Virus record (IMG/VR): IMGVR_UViG_3300032562_000176 | Location: 1-23,930 of that record | Length of the DNA: 23,930 nucleotides | Strand: one strand, 5' to 3' | Source: a virus | Shown here: in pieces, positions 7,220 to 13,803 of the stretch | How the letters are laid out: every line of letters begins with the position of its first letter | Numbering within the stretch: position 1 is the first letter of the stretch | Notes under the pieces: model-generated | What the model saw: only the letters and a program-made list of their open reading frames with translations | The model's database searches: none | What the model was told of the DNA's origin: nothing | Position numbers and translations under genes: made by a program

Positions 7220-7449
7220 TTCCCACACTCCTCTTCTTGTTTGTTTACTTTAATTCGTTTTGCAATCTCCCGGCCAATGTACCACTGCGCCTTGCGTAGG
7301 TCTTCTACCGCGTCCTTCTTTAGATCACATCGCCAGATATACTTTAGTGCATTACCAAGGTTAAACTCCATGTGCTCTGTGATTTGAATACACTCAACGC
7401 CACTTGGGTGCTCTGTATAGTGCTTAGGATGGTTGACTGGATCGTGCAT
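7216..7449 (-). CDS. DUF3310 protein
   Basis: The 77 residues match the phage DUF3310 family closely: an N-terminal DPVNHPKHY, then CIQITEHM, GNALKYIWRCDLKK, and EDLRKAQWYIGREI. The family is widespread in phages, and a T7 member (gp1.7) is tied to nucleotide metabolism. That would fit this neighbourhood of reductase and replication genes. It overlaps the upstream gene by 26 bases and the downstream start by four. Confidence 0.9.
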   Translation of the reverse strand: MHDPVNHPKHYTEHPSGVECIQITEHMEFNLGNALKYIWRCDLKKDAVEDLRKAQWYIGREIAKRIKVNKQEEECGK

Positions 7450-7618
7450 GTCTTAGCTCCTTAAGTTGTTTTTCCATGATCTGTAGCTCTTCCTGGCTAT
7501 CACATACCCAGACCCCCAATAAATCTTTATACATGCTAGTGTCGATATCTTCCACACCGCAAATTGTCTCCATAACATAACTGCCTCTGTAATTGTGCTC
7601 CACAATGAAATGAGTCAT
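7424..7618 (-). CDS. Small phage protein, unknown (64 aa)
   Basis: MTHFIVEHNYRGSYVMETIC opens a 64-residue acidic protein with no known motif. It is coupled to the region-4-like gene by ATGA overlap and runs 26 bases into DUF3310. Confidence 0.7.
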   Translation of the reverse strand: MTHFIVEHNYRGSYVMETICGVEDIDTSMYKDLLGVWVCDSQEELQIMEKQLKELRHARSSQPS

Positions 7619-7926
7619 AGCTTTAATTCCTTTTTAATGAACTCAACACCCTTAAAGAAATGATACCTCCAATACTTTTCTGTTACACCAACGTCAGCAT
7701 AATTTAATCCATCTAAAAACGCTTCTAATACAAATTGTTGTTTTGTTGGTAAAACATCTGATATCATTCTTCGGATATCACTTACATCTTCCGGGTTCCA
7801 AGGTAGCCACCCCTCAAGTATCGGTGGGTTGGGCTCAACGCTATCCTCTTTTTCAAGTGGGTCAATGTCCTCATCCGAAAGCCTGGGGGCAATAGCGTTG
7901 ATCTTATGCTTGGTTTTTGTTTTCAT
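7615..7926 (-). CDS. Sigma region-4-like HTH protein, paralog of 20493-20855
   Basis: This 103-residue protein and the one at 20493-20855 share a C-terminal half. RRMI (52-55) is followed 28 residues later by GVTEKYWRY (80-88), with LEAF..G in between and the same spacing in both. The layout L-x-[QE]-x-x-V-x-E-A-F-x-x-G-x-x-x-x-x-I/V-G-V-T-E-x-x-W-R-Y resembles the helix-turn-helix of sigma-70 region 4. A role as a separate -35 or RNA polymerase contact partner is an inference; a generic phage HTH regulator is the alternative. It has no ribosome site: the ATG lies three bases after the promoter motif, so a leaderless transcript, or coupling to the helicase stop, is implied. Confidence 0.6.
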   Translation of the reverse strand: MKTKTKHKINAIAPRLSDEDIDPLEKEDSVEPNPPILEGWLPWNPEDVSDIRRMISDVLPTKQQFVLEAFLDGLNYADVGVTEKYWRYHFFKGVEFIKKELKL

Positions 7927-7927
7927 A

Positions 7928-9271
7928 CTATATTAATGCAAAATTCAGGGTGTCTAGAAGGGCCTGTTGCAAATTTATTTTTCCGTCCAGTACCTTGACC
8001 ACCTGCTCGTCGATACTATTAGACACTGTTAGGTGGTGTATAATAACGGGTTTTTCCTGCCCTTGGCGGTAGATCCTAGCGTTTGCCTGGATGTAGTTCT
8101 CTGAGCTCCATGGAAGATCAAACCAGACTGTCTGCGCTGTATCACCAACGTTGCACTGAAGATTGAGCCCAATGCCTCCGGATTGCGGGTGTGCAAATAG
8201 CATGCGGATCTCTCCTCGACGCCATGCCTCAATGTTGTCGTCATCCAATACCACACCCTGTGGAAACTGAAGCCGTAGTCTTTGGAGGGAATGTTTGAAG
8301 TGGTAGAACACCAGCGTAGGGGAGGAGCTCTCCTCCATGATCGACTCAAGATATTCCAGCTTAGAGCGGTGGACTTCATGCGTGACCCCCTGCTCGTCAT
8401 AGACCGCGCCTGATGTAAATTGAAGGAGCTTGTTCGCGAGTGCCGCCGCGGTTGGAGCTGTGATCTTTTCTTTCTTGATGTCAATGACCATGTCTTTTCT
8501 AAGCTCATCGTATTGTTTCCTTACCTGTGGGTCAAAAGATATGCTGTGATATAAATAGGTACATTCCGGTAATTGCAGGTACTCATCGGCCTTAAGTGAG
8601 AAGCAAATATCTAAAATCTTATCCTGCACAATTTGGTCGCACCCGGGCTTAAACTTCCATGAGTACACGACGCGAGTATGCCTGTTCATTTGATCTGGCA
8701 TCATGTACTTATCACGAAACTTGGTAAGGCTTGTCTCCAAACGTTGCCCTAGGTCCAGTATGCCCACCTGTGACCAGAGATCCTGCATACCCTGAGGGGT
8801 AGGTGTGCCAGTTAGGATAATACGCCGTGAGAAGCCCTTTAAATGCTTCTTGAGTGCCTTGAATCGTTTGGTGCTGGGGTCCTTAAATCGTGAGGACTCA
8901 TCTATTACTAAGTTAGTGAACACTAACTTATCTGAAAGGCCACAGAGCCATGCCACATTTTCAAGGTTTATTAGGTATACGTCCGCCTCTGTCTGCAATC
9001 CAGATAACCTTTGCGTGGGGCTCCCCATGATTTTGGATATCGTAAGATGTGACAAATGTTCCCACTTCTTCACCTCCGCGTCCCATACTGTCTCCGCTAC
9101 CCTCTTGGGCGCGATGATTAACGTCTTCCCAGTGAATTGTTCCGCAATGATGGTGAGTGTCGTCGCGGTCTTCCCTAAGCCTGGCGGCAAAAAGAGCCCG
9201 ACGTTTGGCGTCTGCTTGGCCATTGATATCAGATCCTTCTGATACTGATGTAGTTGTGTTCTCTTTAGCAT
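7928..9271 (-). CDS. SNF2-type superfamily 2 DNA helicase
   Basis: The protein has two RecA-like domains with the SNF2 motif set. Motif I is PPGLGKT near residue 30 and motif II is VIDESS. Motif III is LTGTP, motif V SGGIGLNLQ, and motif VI QANARIYRQGQ. Such phage helicases translocate on double-stranded DNA and help replication or recombination; the exact role is not known. An ATG at 9325 is also in frame, but MLKRTQLHQYQ at 9271 begins at the normal N-terminus of the family (447 aa). The gene starts inside an HNH frame that continues to 8961. The stop codon is part of a promoter motif. Confidence 0.88.
   Translation of the reverse strand: MLKRTQLHQYQKDLISMAKQTPNVGLFLPPGLGKTATTLTIIAEQFTGKTLIIAPKRVAETVWDAEVKKWEHLSHLTISKIMGSPTQRLSGLQTEADVYLINLENVAWLCGLSDKLVFTNLVIDESSRFKDPSTKRFKALKKHLKGFSRRIILTGTPTPQGMQDLWSQVGILDLGQRLETSLTKFRDKYMMPDQMNRHTRVVYSWKFKPGCDQIVQDKILDICFSLKADEYLQLPECTYLYHSISFDPQVRKQYDELRKDMVIDIKKEKITAPTAAALANKLLQFTSGAVYDEQGVTHEVHRSKLEYLESIMEESSSPTLVFYHFKHSLQRLRLQFPQGVVLDDDNIEAWRRGEIRMLFAHPQSGGIGLNLQCNVGDTAQTVWFDLPWSSENYIQANARIYRQGQEKPVIIHHLTVSNSIDEQVVKVLDGKINLQQALLDTLNFALI
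7929..7943 (-). promoter_or_regulatory. Phage promoter motif copy inside the helicase stop
   Basis: Exact TTTTGCATTAATATA, which here also encodes the last helicase residues (F-A-L-I) and runs into its TAG. The next ATG is three bases further. Confidence 0.65.
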
Positions 9272-9614
9272 GTGTGTGATTCCATATCCAGTCTGCAATG
9301 TCGTAGTGGTCCTGCATTGTCCCATTGTCCTTCATCTTGTTTGCCTTGCTGCTGATAAACGCGATGTTACCAACGACGTACCCAATCTCGGGGTGTATCT
9401 TATCTAGCTGGGGGGTATCGAGGCGGGTCTTTCCCTTACCCAGCCCCGACGCACCCCATACAAATGGTGTATTAAATATGGGGCACTCATCGGTTGCAAT
9501 GTCTACTAGGTCCTTAAGCGTGAGATTAAATGGGACATTGTCCCTAATGGACCTGGCCCTTGCGTTGCCTAGGTATGCCTTAAGGTGTTGTAGCTTTGTT
9601 GATAAAATCATCAA
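8961..9614 (-). CDS. HNH-type phage nuclease with a long overprinted tail
   Basis: Residues 1-112 fit small phage HNH proteins: LGNARARSIRDNVPFNLTL, then CPIFNTPFVWG, then QLDKIHPEIGYVVGNIAFISSKANKMK, which corresponds to the SLDRIDP.KGYV.GNV.VIS..AN..K signature. These act as free-standing or homing-like DNA nucleases. The family would normally end near residue 112. Here the frame runs on for about 104 codons across the start of the helicase gene, in another frame. This tail is rich in H, D, G and R and matches nothing I know, so it may be an extension or simply an absent stop. The start overlaps VRR-NUC by 35 bases. Confidence 0.72.
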   Translation of the reverse strand: MMILSTKLQHLKAYLGNARARSIRDNVPFNLTLKDLVDIATDECPIFNTPFVWGASGLGKGKTRLDTPQLDKIHPEIGYVVGNIAFISSKANKMKDNGTMQDHYDIADWIWNHTHAKENTTTSVSEGSDINGQADAKRRALFAARLREDRDDTHHHCGTIHWEDVNHRAQEGSGDSMGRGGEEVGTFVTSYDIQNHGEPHAKVIWIADRGGRIPNKP

Positions 9615-9870
9615 TTTGCTCCTTGCTTCTTAGGATTTGTACCTCAAAGCCCTGTTCATTTAGTTGGGAAAAAACTATCGTCTGCCTTGGAGATATCTTG
9701 CCAGTCAAAGTCTTTAGCTCCACTAGATACACCTGCCCCGCTAGGAAAACTAGACGATCCGGTACCCCCGACACTGAGCTGATCCACTTGAAGCTCAGGC
9801 CCTTTGACTCTTTTACTTTTTTGTTTAAGTAGCTTTCCACTTGCTTTTCTAGCATGTTTTTCTTTCTCAT
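9580..9870 (-). CDS. VRR-NUC nuclease
   Basis: The 96-residue protein is a stand-alone VRR-NUC domain, a virus-type PD-(D/E)XK nuclease believed to act on DNA junctions. The core is GVPDRLVFLAGQVYLVELKT (D38, E51, K53), with Q63 in ISPRQ. The helix MLEKQVESYLNKKV needed by the fold begins at residue 6, so the start must be 9870 or 9855. Hence the first 70 codons overlap the end of the metallopeptidase-like gene in a different frame. Confidence 0.88.
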   Translation of the reverse strand: MRKKNMLEKQVESYLNKKVKESKGLSFKWISSVSGVPDRLVFLAGQVYLVELKTLTGKISPRQTIVFSQLNEQGFEVQILRSKEQIDDFINKATTP

Positions 9871-10252
9871 GTAAACAGATCTTAAAGATCTGGCCGGCTA
9901 AGTGACCGGATAGGTAGGCCCGGGTCTCATTGACAAAGTTATCCTCTTCACCTATATGCTCGGCCAGATGATCCACAGCGTGACTAACTTCGTGAGCAAT
10001 CGTATCAACCAGCTCGCTAAGGTTATCGTTAACAAGAGACATATCAAAAACCAAAATAATGATAGCATCTTTTCCGTCGCCAATGAGGTGCGTCTCAGCA
10101 ATTCCACAATCCAGCGCGTTAGCTTTAAGGGTAACATCGTGATCCTTTAGTATCTGTTGAAAGACAGTATTGTCAAAGCATAGCTTAACGATGTCTGGAA
10201 AGAATCCGACGTTGAGCTTGTAGTAGTTATACTTTTTATTTTTGATGGCCAT
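9656..10252 (-). CDS. Zincin metallopeptidase-like protein
   Basis: Residues 85-115 carry IAHEVSHAVDHLAEH, an HExxH zinc site (H87, E88, H91), and a NETRAYL segment (E109) suited as third ligand. This is the pattern of small phage zinc peptidase-like proteins; the substrate is unknown. The first 125 residues appear to be the domain. The last 70 residues overlap the VRR-NUC gene in another frame and are low in complexity (GGTGSSSFPSGAGVSSGAKD). The ATG at 10252 shares one base with the TAA of the gene before (TAATG). Confidence 0.75.
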   Translation of the reverse strand: MAIKNKKYNYYKLNVGFFPDIVKLCFDNTVFQQILKDHDVTLKANALDCGIAETHLIGDGKDAIIILVFDMSLVNDNLSELVDTIAHEVSHAVDHLAEHIGEEDNFVNETRAYLSGHLAGQIFKICLHEKEKHARKASGKLLKQKSKRVKGPELQVDQLSVGGTGSSSFPSGAGVSSGAKDFDWQDISKADDSFFPTK

Positions 10253-10464
10253 TAGTGTCTCGTGTTCTTTGGCTTGTTTAGTTGGGCCAGGATCTCTTCT
10301 CGCTCCTCGTCATCAAGGTCATCGACTGAGACAGACTCCTCAAAGATTTCACCTGTCTCAACAAGCTGCGTAATGCCACGCACGAGCTCCATGTACTCCT
10401 CCTCACCTAGGTCCAACTCATCGGCCCAACCCTCCACAAATACCACCGGCATCTTCTTGGTCAT
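10252..10464 (-). CDS. Small very acidic protein, unknown
   Basis: A 70-residue protein with many D and E (ELDLGEEEYMELVRG, VDDLDDEEREEIL). The ATG overlaps the upstream stop by four bases. Acidic phage proteins sometimes mimic DNA, but nothing specific supports that here. Confidence 0.72.
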   Translation of the reverse strand: MTKKMPVVFVEGWADELDLGEEEYMELVRGITQLVETGEIFEESVSVDDLDDEEREEILAQLNKPKNTRH

Positions 10465-10691
10465 CTATTTCCCCTTAATATATTTAGCATGCGTTTTGTG
10501 TAGGAATCTTTTGGTGTTTTTTCCTGCTCAATGTGTTGCTTTAGGAGTGCAATAACACCAATCTCAACGAGCTTACTGGTTGTGAATTCATTGAGGTCAA
10601 GGTTGTAATTTGCGGAGCCGTCATCATTCTCACTGACGTAGGTCATTGTGAACTGGATGTCGTTTGTATCTGATAAATAGGGCTTTGTCAT
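10461..10691 (-). CDS. Small phage protein, unknown (76 aa)
   Basis: MTKPYLSDTNDIQFTMTYVS opens the protein. A strand-rich first half is followed by a helical second half (KLVEIGVIALLKQHIEQEK). ATGA overlaps are present on both sides. No domain is recognised. Confidence 0.72.
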   Translation of the reverse strand: MTKPYLSDTNDIQFTMTYVSENDDGSANYNLDLNEFTTSKLVEIGVIALLKQHIEQEKTPKDSYTKRMLNILRGNR

Positions 10692-10951
10692 TTCTTTAGT
10701 CCTTTACGTAGTTCATGTGAGTGTAGTTTTTTGCCTGGGTCCTTTACCTCACCGGCCGACTTGGCCACCTTGGCGGCCTTTGTGCGACCGACAACTTCAC
10801 CTGTGGATAGTACAAAGTCATGCTTGGCTCCCTTGGCGCCCTTGCCGGCCTTTTTGATGATGTCGTCGTGGCTCTGTGATGGTGTGCCCTTGACTACCTT
10901 GCCGGACTTCTCTTTAATTGCTGGCTCAATTACTTTAACTTTTTTAGTCAT
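10688..10951 (-). CDS. Small lysine-rich basic protein
   Basis: Of 87 residues many are K, A and G (KAGKGAKGAKHDFVLSTG, KAAKVAKSAGEVKDPGKKL), so it may bind nucleic acid. MTKKVKV at 10951 is preferred to an ATG at 10984 because it gives the ATGA overlap with the preceding stop. Confidence 0.7.
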   Translation of the reverse strand: MTKKVKVIEPAIKEKSGKVVKGTPSQSHDDIIKKAGKGAKGAKHDFVLSTGEVVGRTKAAKVAKSAGEVKDPGKKLHSHELRKGLKK

Positions 10952-11130
10952 CTCTTTTCCTTTTGTTGTACGTGCCACTGACATAGCTCCTTGTAGTACT
11001 TAATCTCTTCTTGGTACTTCTCATATCGCTCTTCGTATATGCGTTGCTGTTCTTGTTCGTCTTTACCCTGTGGCCTAAGTACAAGGCAGGCAGTAAAGCC
11101 GATGATGATGCCGATGACGTAGTCAATCAT
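10948..11130 (-). CDS. Single-pass membrane protein with coiled-coil tail (60 aa)
   Basis: MIDYVIGIIIGFTACLVL is a membrane anchor, and it is followed by a charged helix (EQEQQRIYEERYEKYQEEIKYY). The layout resembles an inner-membrane spanin in outline, but it is short and has no partner gene nearby, so lysis is not claimed. Confidence 0.7.
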   Translation of the reverse strand: MIDYVIGIIIGFTACLVLRPQGKDEQEQQRIYEERYEKYQEEIKYYKELCQWHVQQKEKR

Positions 11131-11339
11131 TTACTGTATTCCTCCATTGCCTTTTTAATTCTTTCTTCATACTCTGCCCTGTTTAAATTCCCTTTGTGCC
11201 CGCTTGCCCAGTAGCTGTTGAGATAATTTTGTGTTCTTTGCATATTATCCCACTCACGCACTCGGTACTTGTACAGCTTGGTCCATGGCATGTGGTTTGC
11301 CTGCAACCTGACCCACCACACGTAGAGTTTAGTATTCAT
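11127..11339 (-). CDS. Small aromatic/basic protein, unknown (70 aa)
   Basis: Rich in W and Y (YVWWVRLQANHMPWTKLYKY) with a helical end. It is coupled by ATGA overlap on both sides. Not recognised. Confidence 0.68.
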   Translation of the reverse strand: MNTKLYVWWVRLQANHMPWTKLYKYRVREWDNMQRTQNYLNSYWASGHKGNLNRAEYEERIKKAMEEYSK

Positions 11340-11545
11340 ATCTCCTCCGGATCATAGCCTTTTGATTTCAGCCAGTTGTCAATCAGTTCATGCGCCTCGT
11401 CTTCTAATTCTTCAGGCACACGACGCTCAACGTATGTGTAGTCAATGCTTTCAGATTTAGCTTTCATAATTGGATAGTTATCAAGGTTTAAATCCCCAAT
11501 ATCAAACACCACTGGCTGTCCTTCGGGTTTTGGTTGTGATTTCAT
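11336..11545 (-). CDS. Small acidic protein, unknown (69 aa)
   Basis: MKSQPKPEGQPVVFDIGDL opens the protein and EELEDEAHELIDNWL follows later. The ATG at 11545 has GGAGA at good distance and overlaps the preceding stop (ATGA). A TTG four codons upstream is the less likely start. Confidence 0.68.
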   Translation of the reverse strand: MKSQPKPEGQPVVFDIGDLNLDNYPIMKAKSESIDYTYVERRVPEELEDEAHELIDNWLKSKGYDPEEI

Positions 11546-11661
11546 ACATTTCTCCAATATGTGTCGTTAGGGTTGGCCAGCATGCTGGCAATAAGCTCGT
11601 CTGCGGTTTGGAACCACTGGATGACTTTGAGCCCGTCGGACTGGATGATGGTGAAGCTCAT
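11542..11661 (-). CDS. Very small protein (39 aa)
   Basis: MSFTIIQSDGLKVIQWFQTA opens the frame, which ends in NPNDTYWRNV. Both ends use ATGA overlaps with real neighbours, which supports translation. Function unknown. Confidence 0.6.
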   Translation of the reverse strand: MSFTIIQSDGLKVIQWFQTADELIASMLANPNDTYWRNV

Positions 11662-11834
11662 AGCTTAACCTGATTTTCTTCTGCCCATAGTAATGCCTCG
11701 GCCAGCTCTTTGTATTGTTTAGGATCTATTACCTCACACTTGCCATCTGCTGTAAAGCGCAAAAAGCCTTGGCCGTAGATCAGCGCGTTGTGCATAACAT
11801 GGTTGTAAAGTTGTACTGCGTCTTGCTCGTTCAT
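11658..11834 (-). CDS. Small phage protein, unknown (58 aa)
   Basis: MNEQDAVQLYNHVMHNALIY opens the protein. Its ATG is preceded by GGAGAATAGG, supplied by the first copy of the seam repeat at 11836. It is coupled by ATGA overlap to the 39-aa gene. Confidence 0.65.
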   Translation of the reverse strand: MNEQDAVQLYNHVMHNALIYGQGFLRFTADGKCEVIDPKQYKELAEALLWAEENQVKL

Positions 11835-11835
11835 C

Positions 11836-11976
11836 CTATTCTCCTATTCCGTGGGCGCGTTCGATGGCCCTAATCAATGTAAAGATATCGCATCCATCTG
11901 GGTTGACGATTTTATCAACAAGTAGTGTTATCTCATCTGCTGTCAACGGCTTTAATTTTTTGCAATTACAATCCAT
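11836..11976 (-). CDS. Small protein ending in the RAIERAHGIGE module (46 aa)
   Basis: MDCNCKKLKPLTADEITLLV opens it and it ends IRAIERAHGIGE. The C-terminus is shared with 12186-12359, and this FARAIE.AHGI type of tail recurs in unrelated small phage proteins. CNC near the start is notable. Function unknown. Confidence 0.65.
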   Translation of the reverse strand: MDCNCKKLKPLTADEITLLVDKIVNPDGCDIFTLIRAIERAHGIGE

Positions 11977-11987
11977 AATCTATTCTC

Positions 11988-12182
11988 CTATTCCGTGGGC
12001 TCGTTTTCATCGAAGGCCATTATTACATCGACCGCTTTGTTGGGTATGACAAAGTGCGCAATATATTTTTCTGTACCTTTAACTAATACTGATCCTATTG
12101 TATATTTATCTTTATGCTTATACGTTTCAAGATTTTTCTCTGCCTCTTCCACAGTGGCAAACCCACCTAAAAATGCTATCAT
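11988..12182 (-). CDS. Small phage protein, unknown (64 aa)
   Basis: MIAFLGGFATVEEAEKNLETYK opens, with KYTIGSVLVKGTEKYIAHFV in the middle. Its last residues (NEPTE) come from the same DNA repeat that encodes AHGIGE in its neighbours but in another frame, so it stops at the inner TAG of the repeat. Confidence 0.68.
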   Translation of the reverse strand: MIAFLGGFATVEEAEKNLETYKHKDKYTIGSVLVKGTEKYIAHFVIPNKAVDVIMAFDENEPTE

Positions 12183-12185
12183 AGT

Positions 12186-12359
12186 CTATTCTCCTATTCC
12201 GTGGGCACGTTCGATGGCGCGGGCGAACGCCATGATGCAATGCTTAAAGCCATAATTGCCTATTGTTCCATAAAAAGGCGCCCATAAGGCCATCATTTCC
12301 TCTAACGTCAACGGGGTGCGTTGTGCATCTTGCCGGTCTTGTGTGGTGAAGGTGGTCAT
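12186..12359 (-). CDS. Small protein ending in the FARAIERAHGIGE module (57 aa)
   Basis: MTTFTTQDRQDAQRTPLTLE opens it, followed by WAPFYGTIGNYGFKHCIMAFARAIE. It shares its end with 11836-11976. The ATG overlaps the TAA of the previous gene (TAATG). Function unknown. Confidence 0.68.
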   Translation of the reverse strand: MTTFTTQDRQDAQRTPLTLEEMMALWAPFYGTIGNYGFKHCIMAFARAIERAHGIGE

Positions 12360-12712
12360 TAATTTTTATCCTTTACTTGGTGCCATTTAACAAAATCTAC
12401 TGCGTCCCAGAAGCCGTTCTCATAATCTGTTGAGTTACTGCCTGTCATGGTAATGTCTTGATACCAGACAATCATCTTTTCTAGGTGTGCAAGTCGGTCC
12501 TGCATCTTCTTTAGCTCATCACATGGTACACCTACTACGTTGTTAGGTCTTTTCAACGCCTCTATTTCGGCTTGTTGCTGGTTTATCTTTGCCTCTACCG
12601 CACGCAGTTCAGCTACCATGCTTTCATTGATTGTGCATATTAGACCGTGGTCAACACGATAAAACCGCAGTATGTAGTCGTTGCCAAAACAGTATTCCTC
12701 AAATGCGTTCAT
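12359..12712 (-). CDS. Phage protein with coiled-coil core (117 aa)
   Basis: MNAFEEYCFGNDYILRFYRV opens it. A central helix (VEAKINQQQAEIEALK, then CDELKKMQDRLAHLEKM) predicts a coiled coil. The QQQAEIEALK block recurs in 14036-14266. Function unknown. Confidence 0.7.
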   Translation of the reverse strand: MNAFEEYCFGNDYILRFYRVDHGLICTINESMVAELRAVEAKINQQQAEIEALKRPNNVVGVPCDELKKMQDRLAHLEKMIVWYQDITMTGSNSTDYENGFWDAVDFVKWHQVKDKN

Positions 12713-13083
12713 TTCTCTTGTGCCTTTCTTAGTATGTCCTCAACAATAAACTTAAGTCCAAGAACATTGATGTCTGCCGAACTTGGGTGAACCTGACAAC
12801 ACAAAACCATGCGGTGTGTAAAGTCGCCTATTTCCTCATCTGTTAGTGTCTTTGCTGGTGGTTTTTTCCATAACACTTCAACAATCCTATGTTCGTCATC
12901 TGTATAAGTAACGGCTAATAGTTCACCTGTTTCTTTACTTTTTTGAAGTGATAGGTGTAGTTCTTTTGCTGGGTGGGTATAGAGTGGAATATAGCCGTTA
13001 GGCATATCTTCATTTAATTCAACAACAAGCCACATTTTTGCGGTTTCAATGTATTTGCCATACGCTACTGGTTCATTGTTCAT
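12709..13083 (-). CDS. Modular phage protein with EPVAYGKY / PLYTHPAK / TLTDEEI segments (124 aa)
   Basis: An EPVAYGKY start, IPLYTHPAKEL, and AKTLTDEEIGDFTHRMV are combined with a C-terminal ILRKAQEK. These segments are common in small phage proteins and are reused in 13452-13697, but no function is known to me. ATGA overlaps lie on both sides. Confidence 0.72.
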   Translation of the reverse strand: MNNEPVAYGKYIETAKMWLVVELNEDMPNGYIPLYTHPAKELHLSLQKSKETGELLAVTYTDDEHRIVEVLWKKPPAKTLTDEEIGDFTHRMVLCCQVHPSSADINVLGLKFIVEDILRKAQEK

Positions 13084-13235
13084 TTCTCTTGTGCCTTTCT
13101 TAGCTCATAAAATTCTATGATTGCCTCTGCAAACATCACAGGAAAGTCTGCATCAGAACCTGCTCTTAATAAACCTTCCGCTATACCGCCTTGATGTAAA
13201 TAAATATTGTGTATTTCTTCAGTAGTTAATTTCAT
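13080..13235 (-). CDS. Small phage protein ending LRKAQEK (51 aa)
   Basis: MKLTTEEIHNIYLHQGGIAE opens it. The ATG at 13235 overlaps the preceding stop and is preferred to one 12 codons upstream. Function unknown. Confidence 0.66.
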   Translation of the reverse strand: MKLTTEEIHNIYLHQGGIAEGLLRAGSDADFPVMFAEAIIEFYELRKAQEK

Positions 13236-13357
13236 TTCTCTTGTGCCTTTACCGTAGGTATTGTTTCCCATTCAGTCCAGCAATATGTAGTGTCTGGTCT
13301 TTCCCTGTACTGCAAAACTTTTCCATCTTTGGTTTCTAACCATCTCAAATCAATCAT
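13232..13357 (-). CDS. Small phage protein ending VPTV-type plus KAQEK (41 aa)
   Basis: MIDLRWLETKDGKVLQYRER opens it and it continues CWTEWETIPTVKAQEK. The LQYR....W..IPTV pattern is familiar from many small phage proteins of unknown function. Both ends use ATGA overlaps. Confidence 0.68.
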   Translation of the reverse strand: MIDLRWLETKDGKVLQYRERPDTTYCWTEWETIPTVKAQEK

Positions 13358-13455
13358 TTCTCTTGTGCCTTTCTCATTGCATAACTTACAAACACATGAC
13401 AAAAATAACCCAATGCAAAAGCAATGTCGTAGCTAATCATGTCTATTCCACTCAT
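13354..13455 (-). CDS. Tiny membrane protein ending RKAQEK (33 aa)
   Basis: The 33 residues contain one hydrophobic segment (DIAFALGYFCHVFVSYAM). The gene fits exactly between neighbours by two ATGA overlaps. Function unknown. Confidence 0.6.
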   Translation of the reverse strand: MSGIDMISYDIAFALGYFCHVFVSYAMRKAQEK

Positions 13456-13697
13456 TTCTCTTGTGCCTTTCTTAGTATTGCTCTAGCAAATAAAGGTAAC
13501 TCAGCATTTAGCATAACAACCGCTGGATGCGTTTCATTCCAACATTTAAGTATTTCCTCATCTGTTAGTGTCTTTGCTGGATGGGTGTAGAGTGGAATAG
13601 GCTCTGTTGTTCCTGTAACTTTCCACGCAAACTTAATGTCGTAGACTGTTGCACCTTCACCTTCGGGGTAAAAATGTCCTACTGGTTTTATATTCAT
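13452..13697 (-). CDS. Modular phage protein with PLYTHPAKTLTDEEI (81 aa)
   Basis: MNIKPVGHFYPEGEGATVYD opens it, then PIPLYTHPAKTLTDEEILKC, then FARAILRKAQEK. It is a shortened relative of 12709-13083. MNIKP at 13697 is chosen because an independent small gene occupies the upstream bases. Confidence 0.68.
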   Translation of the reverse strand: MNIKPVGHFYPEGEGATVYDIKFAWKVTGTTEPIPLYTHPAKTLTDEEILKCWNETHPAVVMLNAELPLFARAILRKAQEK

Positions 13698-13713
13698 TTT
13701 TTTTGTGGCTTCC

Positions 13714-13803
13714 TTAACTAAATCTAGCAATGATATAAACAATAACCGCACCAAGTAACCACCATTTAAAACTGCCATCAAATACCCAGTTTATAAAGTT
13801 CAT
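13714..13803 (-). CDS. Tiny single-pass membrane protein (29 aa)
   Basis: The segment WWLLGAVIVYIIARFS is hydrophobic. The ATG overlaps the preceding stop by four bases and the GGAA after it could serve the next gene. Small, so confidence is moderate. Confidence 0.5.
   Translation of the reverse strand: MNFINWVFDGSFKWWLLGAVIVYIIARFS

Larger units (their letters stand above)
11836..12218. repeat. Three-copy seam repeat (stop codon plus ribosome site cassette)
   Basis: TCCTATTCCGTGGGC and flanking bases occur at 11836-11868, 11980-12000 and 12186-12218; copies 1 and 3 also share CGTTCGATGGC. On the minus strand each copy encodes the end of one gene and gives GGAGAATAG as the ribosome site of the next. 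Copy 2 is read in a different frame. Confidence 0.85.

Noticed and set aside
10948-11130. Rz-like spanin
   Set aside because: It has the anchor plus helix layout, but no endolysin, holin or outer spanin is nearby and the chain is only 60 residues.
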